64,000 bases of DNA. Source: Pachypanchax playfairii. Its lineage: Eukaryota; Chordata; Actinopteri; Cyprinodontiformes; Aplocheilidae. The stretch covers positions 151,637 through 215,636 of the forward strand of contig SSNP01000242.1 of assembly GCA_006937955.1 (NCBI GenBank), written 5' to 3'. Shown piece after piece: positions 22,491 through 33,866 of the stretch (position 1 is its first letter; each line of letters starts with the position of its first letter). The notes under the pieces were generated by a model, which saw only the letters and a list, made by a program, of their open reading frames with translations, was not told the origin of the DNA and searched no databases. The position numbers were made by a program, and so were the translations under genes.

Positions 22491-24612
22491 GTAAGTTAAA
22501 AAGCGAGTCAGGAGTTCGGGTTTATATACACTGAATTACAGCCTGAAACTACGTTAGCGTGACTCACAAGTTTAAATTTACACGGTAATGCTCCTCGACA
22601 GCAGTGTAAAGGCCTGAACTTTTAACACAGCCCTCCTTAATAGAATATTTTTTTGTTATGTAGATGTGAATTATATTCACTTGCAGCACATCACACTTGT
22701 AATAACACTCCCCACTTAAAGCAATGACATTTTTATGAGCAATAACCTTTGGATCCCTCCACCAGTTGACTGGCCGGTGCCAGTTAATCTTCTGTTTAAT
22801 CGTGTTGTTGATATTGGCTCGTCTTTCATCTGAAATGAGGTATGTCACAGCCGCAACGTTTTCAACTGAAATCAACCTCCCCGGCTGCCTGCAGGAGCTG
22901 CTTATTGTGCCGCATCGACGGGGGGCTCGGCGTGGCCCCCCGGATTGTTGCATTGTTGATGCCTTGTATGTGACAACCTGTCAACGCAGCAAAGTGCTCA
23001 TTTCTTAGCTTTCTAATGTCAGATGGGAATATGAGCTCATTATCTCTCAGTAGAATAATGATTCTCTCCTCCTACAGTAACTTCAATTTGTTCAAACAGC
23101 AGCTCGGTGGGGGGGGTGGGGGGAGGTCTGCGGGAGATGACAGACAAATTCAAATAATGTCGTCCTCTTTCTGAGGATGCTACAAACTGTCTCTCGCTTG
23201 TTCGCTGTACATTACAGTTTCTAATTGCTTTATTTATGTGCACATTTTAGAAACTCTCTGACCCACCGATACGCTCCGTGCGCCCTTTCCTTCGCTAGAT
23301 TCATATTCCTACCTCTCTTTTTTTAGGCTGTAAGGCACATGAAGTGTTTTTTTTTTTGGTTGTTGTTGTATTTCTGTAGAGTTCTCTGTCTGTGGATCTC
23401 CAGGCCTGTTTGGTCCACAGCCAAGGGCCTTAATCCTCCACACAGCCTGCAGATAATATGTGGTTAATTAGGGTCATTCTGACTAGGACACTCATTGGAT
23501 CTCCCCTGCGGACGCCTGCAACCCACATGTCCTTCAGCACAACCAATACAGCTCAGGCCCCCCAAGTCTGCTTTTTTTTTTTTCTCCATCTCGCCGCTCA
23601 GGCTGTCTGGGGCAGAGCTGGATTCATGGCGGAGATGGTGGAAAATGGCTCGAAATACGAAAATTGAAGAGGTGTTAGAGAGATGGAGTGCTAGTGATAA
23701 CAAACGGCCATGGTCTTTGAAGAAATAAAAGGGCAACAGAGGGCAACAAAGAGAGGTAAAACAAGAAGGAGAAGGAAACAAACAGCATTTCAGGCTGGCA
23801 ATTAAGGCAAACAGCAGGCGCTTGTGATTTACAGCCTGTTACTTTTGTACAGACAATTCCCAGCGCGGAGAACATCCGCGTGCTGAGGCGCATGCCAAAC
23901 CACTTTTACTTCCCTCCTTACTGCCAGCGGTGTAAAACGATCCCTTATTAGTGGGAGGACATTGGCCCCAGGAGAGGATTAAAGTCGTTTTTTGATGCAC
24001 TTCATCCACTTTGGGGGGCTTTGACACTTGCCTCATCAAGCAGACAGATGTGTCAGATATCTTCTACCTCATCCTATCAGGTAGTGCAGCTTCACCAACG
24101 TCCTGGACACTGACTGCAGACTAAACCTGGAGGAGTTACGGGGGGGGTGTACTGTATGTTCTGACTTTACTCTTCATATTTAAAGCAGTACAGTTTGTTT
24201 TACTGCAGTACTTTCAGTTATTTCATCAATCTCTGATTCACACACCCCTCAAACCCACAATGGTGGATTGTAAACCTCCATTAGTAACAACAAACGCCAG
24301 ATCTGTTTAATTAATTAATGTTTTTATTCGACTTTAAAATAAAATGAAACAGGATATTTTAACATCTTGACGAGTGACTTTCTAATTATGATATCAGTGA
24401 TAAACAACAGTTTTATTGTCCATCTAAAAGCTTTTATTTAAGGTCTTTTCATGTTAGAAGGATAGTGTGTTTTTAATTCATTCATTATTTAGCATGGGGG
24501 GGGGCGGTTGTGTAGAGTACAATTAAATAGTCAGTATCTTACCTGCAGTGTATGACAATCAGAAAGTCCCAGTTTGAAGAATCAGAAATAAATTCTAAGA
24601 CAGGAGTCAAGA
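22491..24612. other. Start of the large intron, no gene or repeat ends recognised
   Basis: Mixed-composition sequence with a G-rich run (about 23106-23127), poly-T tracts and several unsupported small frames on both strands, including a 129-residue minus-strand frame at 22564-22953 with no recognisable domain. A clean unique stretch such as 23780-24060 could hold conserved non-coding elements, but only alignment would show that. Confidence 0.5.
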
Positions 24613-24835
24613 GGGGCGGCTGCAGCCTAATGGGGAAGGAGATCAGCTTCTTATCGGGAGATTGGGGTTTGATCCTGCATCCAGGCAGGCTACGTGTTGA
24701 AGTATCTTGAAGAAGATACTGAACCCCAAAACTGTCCCCTGGTCACTAGACAAAATGGCTGCCCTCTGCTCCTCACAGATCTGTAAAATGCAGAGCAATA
24801 ACAAGAGGGATCAATGAACTATCTATTATTATCTA
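24613..24835 (+). mobile_element. tRNA-like SINE, second member
   Basis: It begins GGGGCGGCTGCAGCC and carries a B-box-like GGGTTTGATCCTGC. The body TGTTGAAGTATCTTGAAGAA, GATACTGAACCCC and CAAAATGGCTGCCCTCTGC is shared with the element at 9575-9890. The tail ATGCAGAGCAATAAC...GGGATCAATGAACTA is a decayed version of the same tail. Confidence 0.65.
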
Positions 24836-25986
24836 ACTGCGGATTAGAACTGGACAAATTTCTACTATTTACTACAAAATCTAGATATCGTTATACCCTG
24901 TCACTTTAAAACAAAGACTTGTTTGTCTTTTCATAGTTTTCTCCATCAATTAATGTCCTTGTTGCTGAGCATGACAGATTTACTGACTTCACTGAGTCTT
25001 CTCTCTCTGTAATCAATACTTCATTTTTTGGTATAATTGTATTTATGCAGATGTTGATCAGATGTTCAGTATCATATTGGTTTTGGTTATCACACATTTT
25101 CACTGTGTTGTATTTGTAGTTTTGGGAACATCTTAGCACAGTTATGATTTCCTGTTGACCAACAGAAGAATAGTTTTAGCCCATGCAGTCACACACAGTA
25201 TAGCAGCATGGAGGATGGAGTTTTAGTTTACCACGAGTGACTCCTTAACATCTGGATAACTTGTTTGTATGAATCAAGCTATTAGTCTAAGCTCTGCTAT
25301 CCTCTGAATGCTCCTCTCCCCTGATTGCCTGCTCTCTAAAGTAAGACTTTTCAGCCTGCTGCTCTGTGTGTGATGAAGTTTGCGCCACCTGAGCAGATTT
25401 GGTGCTCTGGTCACTCACACTAGACCAAAACTTAGTCTTAACTCAGGTTCTAGTGGGGTGTGATGGTCTCATCTTAATATCTATGTGAGCAACCATGTGT
25501 ACTAACTATCAACATAGATGCTATGATAAATGCATATAGCTCTAGGGAATGCATCATGGTGAATAAACAGTCTGATGATGTCAGTAAACGTCTTAAAGGT
25601 CTTATTGTTGTGTTAGCTTGATTTTCAGATTAGAATTTCTCTATACAATAAGATCCCGTTGACTGATGTCCTTTGACGTCTTCTGACTACATCACACAAC
25701 CTCTTGTTAAATAATGACACTATCCTTCCAGCCATTATTCCAAAAGGTGAATAATAGTATGATTGCGACTGTCTTGAAGGTGGTGGAGCGCAAGACATTG
25801 TTGTTATTGTTAACCTGAATTTGATAAAATTGATGAAAAATGTTGCAGGTAGAAGAAGCTTCATTTGTTCATCTTAAATCTGAACTTAAAGATGTAAACT
25901 GTCTCTAACCATTGTATTATTCTTTAAATTATTTTTTCACTCGGTTGAAGTTAAGTCTTTAAGTCTGTTTAAGTCTTAAACCATTG
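24836..25986. other. Intron sequence without recognised features
   Basis: AT-rich, with only short unsupported frames on the minus strand (24906-25139, 25625-25864). Confidence 0.5.
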
Positions 25987-25990
25987 TTAA

Positions 25991-26760
25991 AGGGACATAA
26001 GGCAAGATTTGTGAAAAACTACACATGCATTTCCAGTTTATTCAATGCTAATGGGTCATGAAGCATTAAAAACCCAAAATAACGAGGCCATCCGCATATA
26101 TGTCTGTTGCCTTGGAAACGCTGTGTGCCACATAATGCGCTGCAGTTCGACGTCCGAATTTCCCGCGCAGTTGTAGGGATGTGACGTAAATTGACGCTGC
26201 ATGCGCGTTGCCGACAGCTCTTGAACAGGAAGAACATGGCCGCCGTGGACTTGGATTCAAACACTGAAGGTATACTTATGGATGTTTCTCCAGCCAGCTA
26301 ACGACCTGCATCCACTCTCACCCCCCAAAAAAGTGGCACCACGAAGAAAAAAAAGACTTTATCAGCTGCATCTCGTGAGTCTAAAAAAAAACATGACCGA
26401 AGCCGGGCAGGCACCCGCATAAATATTGGATATACGTTCGGTTCATGGAGGGAACTTCAGCTGCATTTGGGAGTGAAAACGGATGCTGACATGGCTCATT
26501 TCCTTGTGACCAGGTGAGAAAACATTATAGGTCGTGTTTAGAGCCTGATACAGTATGAAAATGATGAGATCAAATCAAATAACAGAGTGGAGAGACCTGA
26601 CGTGAAGTATGTTAGCCTCCCCGGTGCAGTGCTGTGAAGACGAACAGTCTGTAAAGTGTCTGTGCGCGCTCCCGTGCCGGCTTGGCTGGTGGCTGCAGTT
26701 AGCCACAGCGCCTGTCGCGGCAGCACTGAGTCAGATTTTGTAAAGCTGCCTTAGGTTCCT
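25991..26760 (+). mobile_element. TTAA-flanked TIR element C, copy 1 (770 bp)
   Basis: The ends AGGGACATAAGGCA and, complemented, AGGAACCTAAGGCA are inverted repeats. TTAA flanks both sides (25987-25990 and 26761-26764). A second copy at 37162-37931 has exactly the same length and differs at only about ten positions counted by eye, so both inserted recently from close sources. The interior has a CpG-rich leader, an ORF start, a candidate splice donor and then non-coding sequence. Sense orientation relative to gria3. Confidence 0.9.
26236..26513 (+). pseudogene. Broken ORF exon in element C copy 1
   Basis: This matches the intact ORF at 37407-37684. The ATG at 26236 has a good context (aacATGg), but the frame stops after 21 codons at 26299-26301, where the other copy reads AAA. 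The candidate donor CAG|GTGAGA at 26513/26514 is conserved. The product is not recognised. Confidence 0.6.
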
Positions 26761-26884
26761 TTAATTTCTCTATACAGTATTTTGGTTGCGAGTAGCCAGA
26801 CTTTCTTCTTTTGAGTCAGTCATTATAAATCTCCACATGTTCGGAAGACCTTTCAGTTTTTTATTAGACCCTGGCTGCTTTTTG

Positions 26885-26926
26885 CCTAACCCTGTAACCC
26901 ATACCCTAACCCTAACCTTAACCCTG
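26885..26926. repeat. Telomere-like CCCTAA repeats
   Basis: About five imperfect CCCTAAC-type units within 42 bases. Similar short interstitial runs occur at 15895 and inside the array at 51.5-52.4 kb. Confidence 0.6.
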
Positions 26927-27710
26927 CCTGTTGATTCACTGGGGCATAAAAAGGATTTTGATTTGGAGGAATGAGTTAGTGTTGTCTACTTTGTTCCTAT
27001 AACTTCAGGTAAATCAATAAAAAATACCAGATATAATACAGTTTGACAAAGTAGATAGTATTTTAGCACCAACGTGGTGATTCCCAAAGAGCTATTAGTT
27101 GAAAACTTGTTATACAGTGACAGATAAAATAAAGGATGATGCACCTAAGACCCTTAGTAAGATCCTTTTTAAAAAAAATCTTTTTCCTAAAGATATGACT
27201 TTCAGATCTGTGCTGTTGGCCTGATATTTCTTCATGCGGCCTCTATTTGCCAACTGTTTCCTCCTTTTTCAAAGACATACAGCACAATAGCCAAAGTTAA
27301 AAGAAAAACTTGGAAATGCCTGCTCCAGGAAAATTAAATACAGTGGACGACGGTTATATGCACGACCTCGGTGCCCAGCAGTTTTGTGCATATAAGCGTT
27401 GTGTGCAATTATCCGTCGGTGGTCATTTGGATTGTAAACACGAGTAGTAGTGTTCGGTAATAATAACAGGTAATCAGAAATTATGTAAAAACACAATTAA
27501 AATATATTAGGAGAATAAAACTCTCAAACATACCGAGTTATATACTCGTAGAGTGGATCCAATATAACACTAGTAAAAGATGTGCCAAATATGTGTGCAT
27601 GGACGCGACGGTAATGGCACAGATTAAGTTACAGTTAGAAACAGAACTAAACGTTTTTCTATATTTAGAATTATTTGAATATATTTTTTTCTAAGAAGTC
27701 ATGATCAGGA

Positions 27711-28725
27711 ATTAACGACACTTTCAGAGACTTTTACAAGACTTTATATTCCCCACAGATAAATCCATCAGATGAAGAGATCCATCAGTTTCTTGATAAA
27801 ATAACACTTCCCAAATTATCAGATGACCAAACATCAACCCTGGATTCACCACTAACATCAGCTGAACTCCAGGAAGACCTTAAAAGCATGCCAAACGAAA
27901 AGGCTCCAGGTCCAGATGGGTTTCCAACTGAGTTCTATAAAGAATTCTGGACTGTACTGGCACAAACATCCCAGAGAATGTTGCAGGAAATAAAGGAAAA
28001 TGACAGAATACCACCAAAAATGAATACTGCCAACATTAGGGTTAGGGTTCTCTTTCCAACTAGCTACTGTCCTATTTCCCTATGTAGACCTTAAAATAAT
28101 GTGCAAAGCTTTAGCTAAGATATTAGAGAAGGTTACACGTGCCATAATTCATCCTAATCAAACTGGTTTCATGAAAGGGAGGCATTCATCCACAAATACA
28201 CGTAGATTATTTAAATTAATAGAATTTGCACACTTTAGAAATCTTGAAACCACAGTTCTATCATTGGATGCAGAAAAAGCCTTTGATAGGGTTAACTGGA
28301 AATTCATATTTGCGGTAATGCACAAATTTGGATTTGGAAATTATTTTTTAAACTGGTTAAAAAATATTATACAACTCTCCGTCAGCCTGCTTCCTCGACA
28401 AATGACCAAACATCTGCCAGTTTCACTCTCCAGAGGGGCACCAGACAGGGATGTCCTCTCTCCCCCTCACTGTTTGCTATATTTGTTGAACCACTAGCAG
28501 CAGGGATTAGGACAAATAAGGACATCAAAGGCATAAAATGCAAGAACGTATAACATAAAATCAGTCTTTATGCTGATGATGTTCTACTCTTTCTTAAAGA
28601 TTCAAAAAACTCACTCATTGAGGTGATTGCACTAATAAATTATTTCTCTAAAATTTCCTATTATTCAATAAATTAGTTAAAATCAACAGTTATGCCAGTA
28701 AATTGTTCTCTCCATAACTCCCCAA
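27711..28725 (+). pseudogene. L1/Tx1-type LINE reverse transcriptase fragment, disrupted
   Basis: Conserved reverse transcriptase blocks appear in order: INDTFRDFYKTLY near 27711, NEKAPGPDGFPTEFYKEFW near 27894, HPNQTGFMKGRHSS near 28150, LSLDAEKAFDRVNW near 28264 (with a catalytic Asp), GTRQGCPLSPSLFA near 28437 in a shifted frame, and YADD at 28569-28580. Together these assign it to the L1 clade (Tx1-like, common in fish). It is dead: a frame disruption near 28030-28090 coincides with an inserted GGGTTAGGGTT motif, there is a frameshift near 28435, stops occur near 28550 and 28675, and the endonuclease half is missing (5' truncation). The C-terminal part after YADD is lost. Confidence 0.88.
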
Positions 28726-28819
28726 GAACTCAATTACTCAGGACCTATTGATGGACCATATTAGTCTTGAAACTGCCTCTGCCTCTACATCAGATAAATC
28801 TCTCTGGGCTCTTCTAATC

Positions 28820-29585
28820 AGCTCCATCACTTAGTGGGGGTGGAGGTCCTGGTCTTGTCCTGATGGCTGATTGCTGATCTGGGGTTGTCTGGGCTTTGGG
28901 GGCCAGAGGGCCCGCTTGGGATGGCCGGGGTCAGTTGGTCGGCGCGGGTGCTATTCCCCTGGTCGGACTGTGGGGGCCTCTTGATGCAGTTATCTGGCGG
29001 CTGCATGCAGAGCTGCTGGGGGGTCCATGCCGGCGGGCACAAGTCACCGGTCGGGTAGCCATGGTGCTCTTGAGTACCACTGGGGTGGGTTGGGGGTCTG
29101 GGAATCCTGGGGTGGTCTTCCTCTGGGCTTGGGTCCTGGTGGCGCTGGGTCCTGGTTGATGGGCCGCCAGGATTGTGGGTTGTCGCCTGCCCCTGTGCTT
29201 GGCCCTGGGCCAGGGACCTCTGGTGAGTCGGTGGGACTGGGGCATCTGGGGGTTTGTGGGGAGAGCTTTACCATCTACCCGAGTAGTCCCTCCCATGGGG
29301 GGATTGCTCTGGGGGTGGGGGGAGGAGGGGGGAGGCTCATCCTGGGTGTCTACTGTCTCTTTATAATATGAGTGCTGAATGGAAGATGGGGAGGGTTTAG
29401 GTTCACCTTTTGGGGCGGTGCTGGGCGGCTTGCCTTGGGCTACTTCCGTGACCAACGGGAGGGAGAATCTCCCTCCCAGTCCTTTCCTCCCCATCCCGTT
29501 TAGCTTTTCTTCCTCCCGCTCCAGGCAGACTAGTTCCACACACCTAACAGCGAGAGTCTGTGGGAGGTTTACGGTCAAGTAACTA
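28820..29585. repeat. G-rich low-complexity block, probable LINE 3' UTR
   Basis: A strongly G-rich + strand (many GGGG and CTGGG runs) starts just after the broken reverse transcriptase and ends before the right arm of the pogo-like element. Fish L1/Tx1 elements can have such a G-rich 3' region, which is my reading. Long frames are open on both strands (215 residues on -, 114 on +) simply because stop codons are rare in this composition. No protein family is recognisable. Confidence 0.5.
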
Positions 29586-29679
29586 GTGAGAAACAGTGAG
29601 ATTTAGTGAGATGCAGGTATGATTCTTTGAAATGTTTTGTGCAAAAAGCGTGTTGTGCATATAAGCGTCGACCACTGTA

Positions 29680-32389
29680 TATGAAAATTAAAATAGCTTG
29701 AAAGCTTTAATCACTTCCTTTAGAGCTGAAGAGATAATTGACACTTTCAAATCTGTCTGAAGATAAGTCAAATGCACATATATGGTCTTTATATGACCAA
29801 AAGGGGGGAACCCTAAAACAGTAGACATTTATGTCTTTAGGTAACTGCAGGGCTTAAGATTAGTTGAACCTGAATGACATGAATAAATCCTAATTACAAA
29901 TGACCCGTGTTCAGGATGTGCAAAACAAATCACCTGTTGCAAAGTATTTATTTATGAGTTCCCTTTTGCCCTCTAGTTTGTGTTTGATAAAACGTTTGAT
30001 CATCCACAAGACCAAAAGCAACTTTGCAATTATTCTCTGAAATCTTCTATTACAGAGAGAGAAAGAAAAACAGCTGAGTTCCATCAAGAGGTTTTATTCA
30101 GTCAATAGAAAAGATTAATTACAGCCACACTATTCATTTGGCTCTGTTATTGGACAGGCAAAAAAAAATTAAAAGATGCTTTTAGGCCTCAGTGCTGCGC
30201 TTTCAGTCAGAGTGATGGTTCGTATGGCTCAGAGTGAATGTATTGGACGGGAAATGAAGGGAAATTTGTACCCCGGATGCCAATATCAGACAGCTGTTTG
30301 AAAGCAGACGTGATGATGAAGGAAGTGCAGTTGAAGCAAATGGAGCCTTCGTAGACAATGTTAACACCAGCTTTATGAGCACCTACTTTCCTCTTATCTG
30401 TGGTAATATATTGACAGCCTACCTTGTGTGAGTGTGCGTTAATGTTCATGTGTATGAGAAGGTGACGGAAGATCCAAACAGCTATCAAATCTCCTTTGAA
30501 TCATCCTTCAGCATTACACATGAATAACCAGGAGAAGCTCTCCTCCTTCTTTCTTCTATCTGCTCTTACTGCTGCCATGAAAAAAATTAGCATTTTAGCT
30601 CTCTCTTTTGGTTTGCTTGATCACATTTACCCCTTTTAAAAATATAAAACAAAAACACGGAGATATGTGGTGAAGGGGTGAAGGGAGATGGATCCTGCCC
30701 TTTCTGTTTTGCCGGTCAGGTATGGGCAGATAATTGCCAGGTCTGTGCAGCAGAGACAGATGATTACAGGCTTTATTGTCTCTCCCAGGCACAATCAACC
30801 CTGATTCAGCAATCTCACTTCTTCTTGATTTATGAGTCACCCACCCCCCCACCCCCATTCACCAACATCCTTCTTCTTTATGTGCTTTTAGCTCTCTCTT
30901 ATGTCGCCTCCTCCCAAGCGTATATCTTTGTGCTCGCTGTGATTGTTGTTGTACAGCAGTCACAACCTTACCTATTTCAAAATGCAGCCAAAGTGCTCAG
31001 GTAGGGATGAACTGCAAATCACGAGGGGGTTGGGAAATGTGTTTGTTTGGGTGACATCGGAAAGCAAATTAGAATTTTCAGGTTCGGTTAACACGAATGT
31101 CAGTGCTGCGGGCCTTTCGGTAATTTTCGAAGCAACTTGTCCTGGATTTCAAACAGAGACGTGGAAAAAATGATTTGACATTTTACTCAGTGGCGGTCGA
31201 TTTAGCTACCTAGAATGACAGCAGTCTCGCTGCATCGACAGTATGTCATGAAGCCTGTTAATTCCCCAAGTTGCTTAGTGAGTTGTTTATACTGTATAAC
31301 CATTTGAATAAAAAGAGAAGTGATGTATTTAACAGAAACACCAACAAATTGAAAGATGGCAGCTCCATGTTCCAAGCAAAAACGAAGCATCTTGATCTAT
31401 TATCAAATCGTCTTTACGAAAGAAACTAAACATCAAACCAATCAACTTTGGTTTGATTTCTCAATCAAGAACTCTCCAGGTCTGAAAAATGAGGCCAATT
31501 TAGGAACATCAAAAGACATTGATTTCTTGAATTGGCATTTAGACCAAATCCTATTCTGGAATACTTGGTATATTTTTTGAAAACACAGGATGTTTGTAGT
31601 GCTTGCACCTCCCCGTGAGATGCAGGTTTCAACTTTTCTGTTGGCATTATGCCATTTAATCATAAGTGGAGAAAAATGCCAGTTTAAAAATTTATAAAGT
31701 TTACTGGTAAACCTGGTGCCCTTTCATTGTGCTGACTAGAATATAATAGAAATAATAAATGCAGAAAATAATAAACAATGAAAACAACACCTGTAATTTC
31801 CCACTTAATTAACTGACCCTGAACGTGTCCTGCAGCACCGTGTTCTATAGAGGGGGAGGGGCGTGAATTAGCAGTGCGTAGGTTGCAAGTAGTGTCGACA
31901 GGTGTAAACAACATGGTATTTTCATTATTATAAGAACCCTCAAGCCATCCAGTGAGTGAGAAATCAGGAGGAGGAAAAAAGTCCAAATCTAGAGATTTTG
32001 CATGTTTTGTAGTACTAACATTAAGTTAAATCTGTTTGTAGTTTTGAAAAAGTTATGATGCTGTAAAGATGTACTTTTAGTTCAGCTTCTTTTATAATGT
32101 AGAATATAAAGTAGAATTTTATTGCTAGTTGTAGTTTTATGATCATTTGCAGTGAATTTCTTTGTGTGTGAGAAGCAAATTAAATAAATACCTTGAAAAT
32201 TGATGTCATGTTTTATGAGCCAGTGGGGGGCATCAAAAAATAATCTAGCTTAGTACGAAAATATTTGGAAAATCCTTTCTCGGGTTTGCTGTTGTTTAAT
32301 GAAGGTCTCCATGGATTTCTTTTGTTTACAGGCGTTTGTGCTGGGAATTCCGCAATTGAAGAGTCACATACAACAGAGCAGGTTTAACT
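29680..32389. other. Intron sequence, no gene or transposon ends recognised
   Basis: Mixed, mostly AT-rich sequence with unsupported short frames. The part at about 30190-31200 is less AT-rich and repeat-free by eye, and would be a reasonable place to look for conserved non-coding elements. Confidence 0.5.
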
Positions 32390-32435
32390 CCCCCCCCCCC
32401 CCCCCCCCCNNNNNNNNNNCCCCCCCCCCCCCCCC
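32390..32435. other. Poly-C tract containing a 10-N assembly gap
   Basis: Twenty C residues, then N at 32410-32419, then sixteen C residues. The true tract length is unknown. Any frame read across it is meaningless. Confidence 0.97.
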
Positions 32436-32629
32436 AACTTGTTTATCTAGTCTCTGTTTTATTTCCAGTCTTTTTGATGGTCCTTTTCATTTGTGATTTT
32501 CACATAAATGGCTGCAACCTGTTTTATGCTTTTATTATATCTCCACAGGCATTAAAATCAGGCAGATCACCTGTTAGTCTGTTTATTGTTTATGCTGAAA
32601 AACATTTACTGTTTGTTTCTTTCTGTTGA

Positions 32630-33070
32630 TTCATGACTGATAGGCTTTTGAGTCTGACCGCGACTTGTCCAGCTAACAGCTGATCTGACCGGTCTGTTGC
32701 TGTGCATCTCAGTTTGTCAGTGTGACAGATCAAAGTCAAGATGAACATTTTTTTCCATAAACTCAGTGTTGTTCTGCATTTAGCAGATATTTGGTCTCTG
32801 ATGTGTAAACTAAATATTTTGTATTATGCCACAAGTTAGTTCTAAAACTAGAAAAGTAGAGGGCTTTTTTCAGTAAGTCAGACTGACTGAGTGGCATGAG
32901 GGTGGAGTCAGCATGTCAGTGTGACAGATCGATAATTGTAGTGAATAATCTTTCCATTAACACAATATGTAGATTGTAGCTACGACCAAAAGCCCGGGAG
33001 GCTCCAGTACCGGTAAAAAAAATAATTTTAATAACACTAAAAAACAAAAGATGACGTGACCGAAAAAACG
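32630..33070. repeat. Possible decayed relative of the hAT element at 43 kb
   Basis: GTCAGTGTGACAGATC occurs twice here (32716 and 32915). The stretch CAGTTTGTCAGTGTGACAGAT resembles CAGTTTGCCAGTGGGACGGAT inside the element at 43070-44030, and both are preceded by an AGCTGATC-rich stretch. No terminal repeats were found, so this is tentative. Confidence 0.3.
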
Positions 33071-33094
33071 TTCTCACAAACCGGGACTTGAAAC

Positions 33095-33210
33095 GAGAAT
33101 GGTAAAGGGTGTGTACTTGTATAGCGTTTTACTCAGGTCCTACAACCCCCAAAGTGCTTCACACTACAGTATGTCATTCACCCATTCACACACTCACACA
33201 CACACGTTTG
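33095..33210 (+). repeat. Fragment of a common fish repeat (GTACTTGTATAGCG family)
   Basis: TGGTAAAGGGTGTGTACTTG, TATAGCGTTTTACTC, AAGTGCTTCACACTACA and CATTCACCCATTCACACAC follow the order of a repeat very common in percomorph fish. A second degenerate member is at 41780-41952. Identification is from memory. Confidence 0.5.
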
Positions 33211-33420
33211 GTGATAACAACGTGGGGAAAGATGTACCCATAAACAAGTGGAGCAAGGAGACATGTACTGAGGTTAGATGATTACAAAATGTGAACAGCT
33301 GGAGAGCGAAGCAGGGAAAACTAATTAGAATGAATGTTAATGTAAGAAGAACCTGTAATAAAAACCAAGAGACACAGCAGAACAAAAATACATCTGAAGC
33401 TAAAAACAAAACTCCGTCCG

Positions 33421-33866
33421 TCTGTCCGTCCTTCCATCCATCCATCCATCCATCCATCCATCCATCCATCCATCCATCCATCCATCCATCCATCCATCCA
33501 TCCATCCATCCATCCATCCATCCATCCATCCATCCATCCTATTCCGCTTCATCTGGGGCCGGCTCGCGGAGGCAGCATTCTGAGCAGAGATGCCCAGACC
33601 TCCCTATCCGCACGCACCCTCTGCAGCTAGACTGGGAGGACCACAACAGTACGATACAGCAACTGCATCACTGCAGACGCTGCACTGATCTGTCTGTCCG
33701 TCCATCCACCCCTCACTCGTAAACAAGACCCCGAGACACTTGAACTCCTCCACTTGAGGCAAGGACTCTCCACCGACCTGAAGAAGGCAAACCACAATTT
33801 TCTGGTCGAGAACCAGGCTTCGGGTTTGGAGGTGCTGATTCTCATCCCAATTGCTTCACACAAAAC
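33421..33866 (-). pseudogene. Rex3 (RTE-type LINE) 3' end, internally deleted
   Basis: Read on the minus strand from 33866, the sequence encodes Rex3-like words: CEAIGMRISTSK, then FRSVESPCLKW with LPQVEEFKCLGVLFTSEG in another frame, then YRTVVV. It then jumps to the extreme C-terminus VWASLLRMLPPRAGPR with a stop codon, followed directly by (GATG)n, the tail typical of Rex3. The region between YRTVVV and VWASLL, over 100 residues in full elements, is missing, and frameshifts are present, so it is inactive. Rex3 is widespread in teleosts. Confidence 0.85.
33434..33539. repeat. (ATCC)n / (GATG)n microsatellite, the Rex3 tail
   Basis: About 26 near-perfect tetranucleotide units. The frames through it (Trp-Met-Asp-Gly or His-Pro-Ser-Ile repeats) are artefacts. 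Confidence 0.95.

Larger units (their letters stand above)
27341..29677. mobile_element. pogo/Tigger-like TIR element (2337 bp) split by L1-type LINE sequence
   Basis: The left end CAGTGGACGACGGTTATATG and the complement of the right end (CAGTGGTCGACGCTTATATG) match at all but two of 20 positions. TA lies on each side (27339-27340 and 29678-29679). CAGT-type ends and a TA target are typical of pogo/Tigger elements. The subterminal GTGCATATAAGCG motif appears at both ends and once more inside the left part (about 27393). No pogo transposase is visible. The middle (about 27711-29585) is L1-like LINE sequence, so this is a MITE-like element that was a target for, or now contains, a LINE. Confidence 0.75.

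Noticed and set aside
22564..22953. 129-residue minus-strand frame just after the gria3 exon
   Set aside because: Low-complexity content, no recognisable domain, no splice or promoter context.
28931..29578. 215-residue Pro/Ser/Thr-rich minus-strand frame
   Set aside because: Explained by the G-rich + strand composition of a probable LINE 3' region; the opposite strand is open as well.
33291..33722. 143-residue + frame with His-Pro-Ser-Ile repeats and minus frames with Trp-Met-Asp-Gly repeats
   Set aside because: Translation of the (ATCC)n Rex3 tail.
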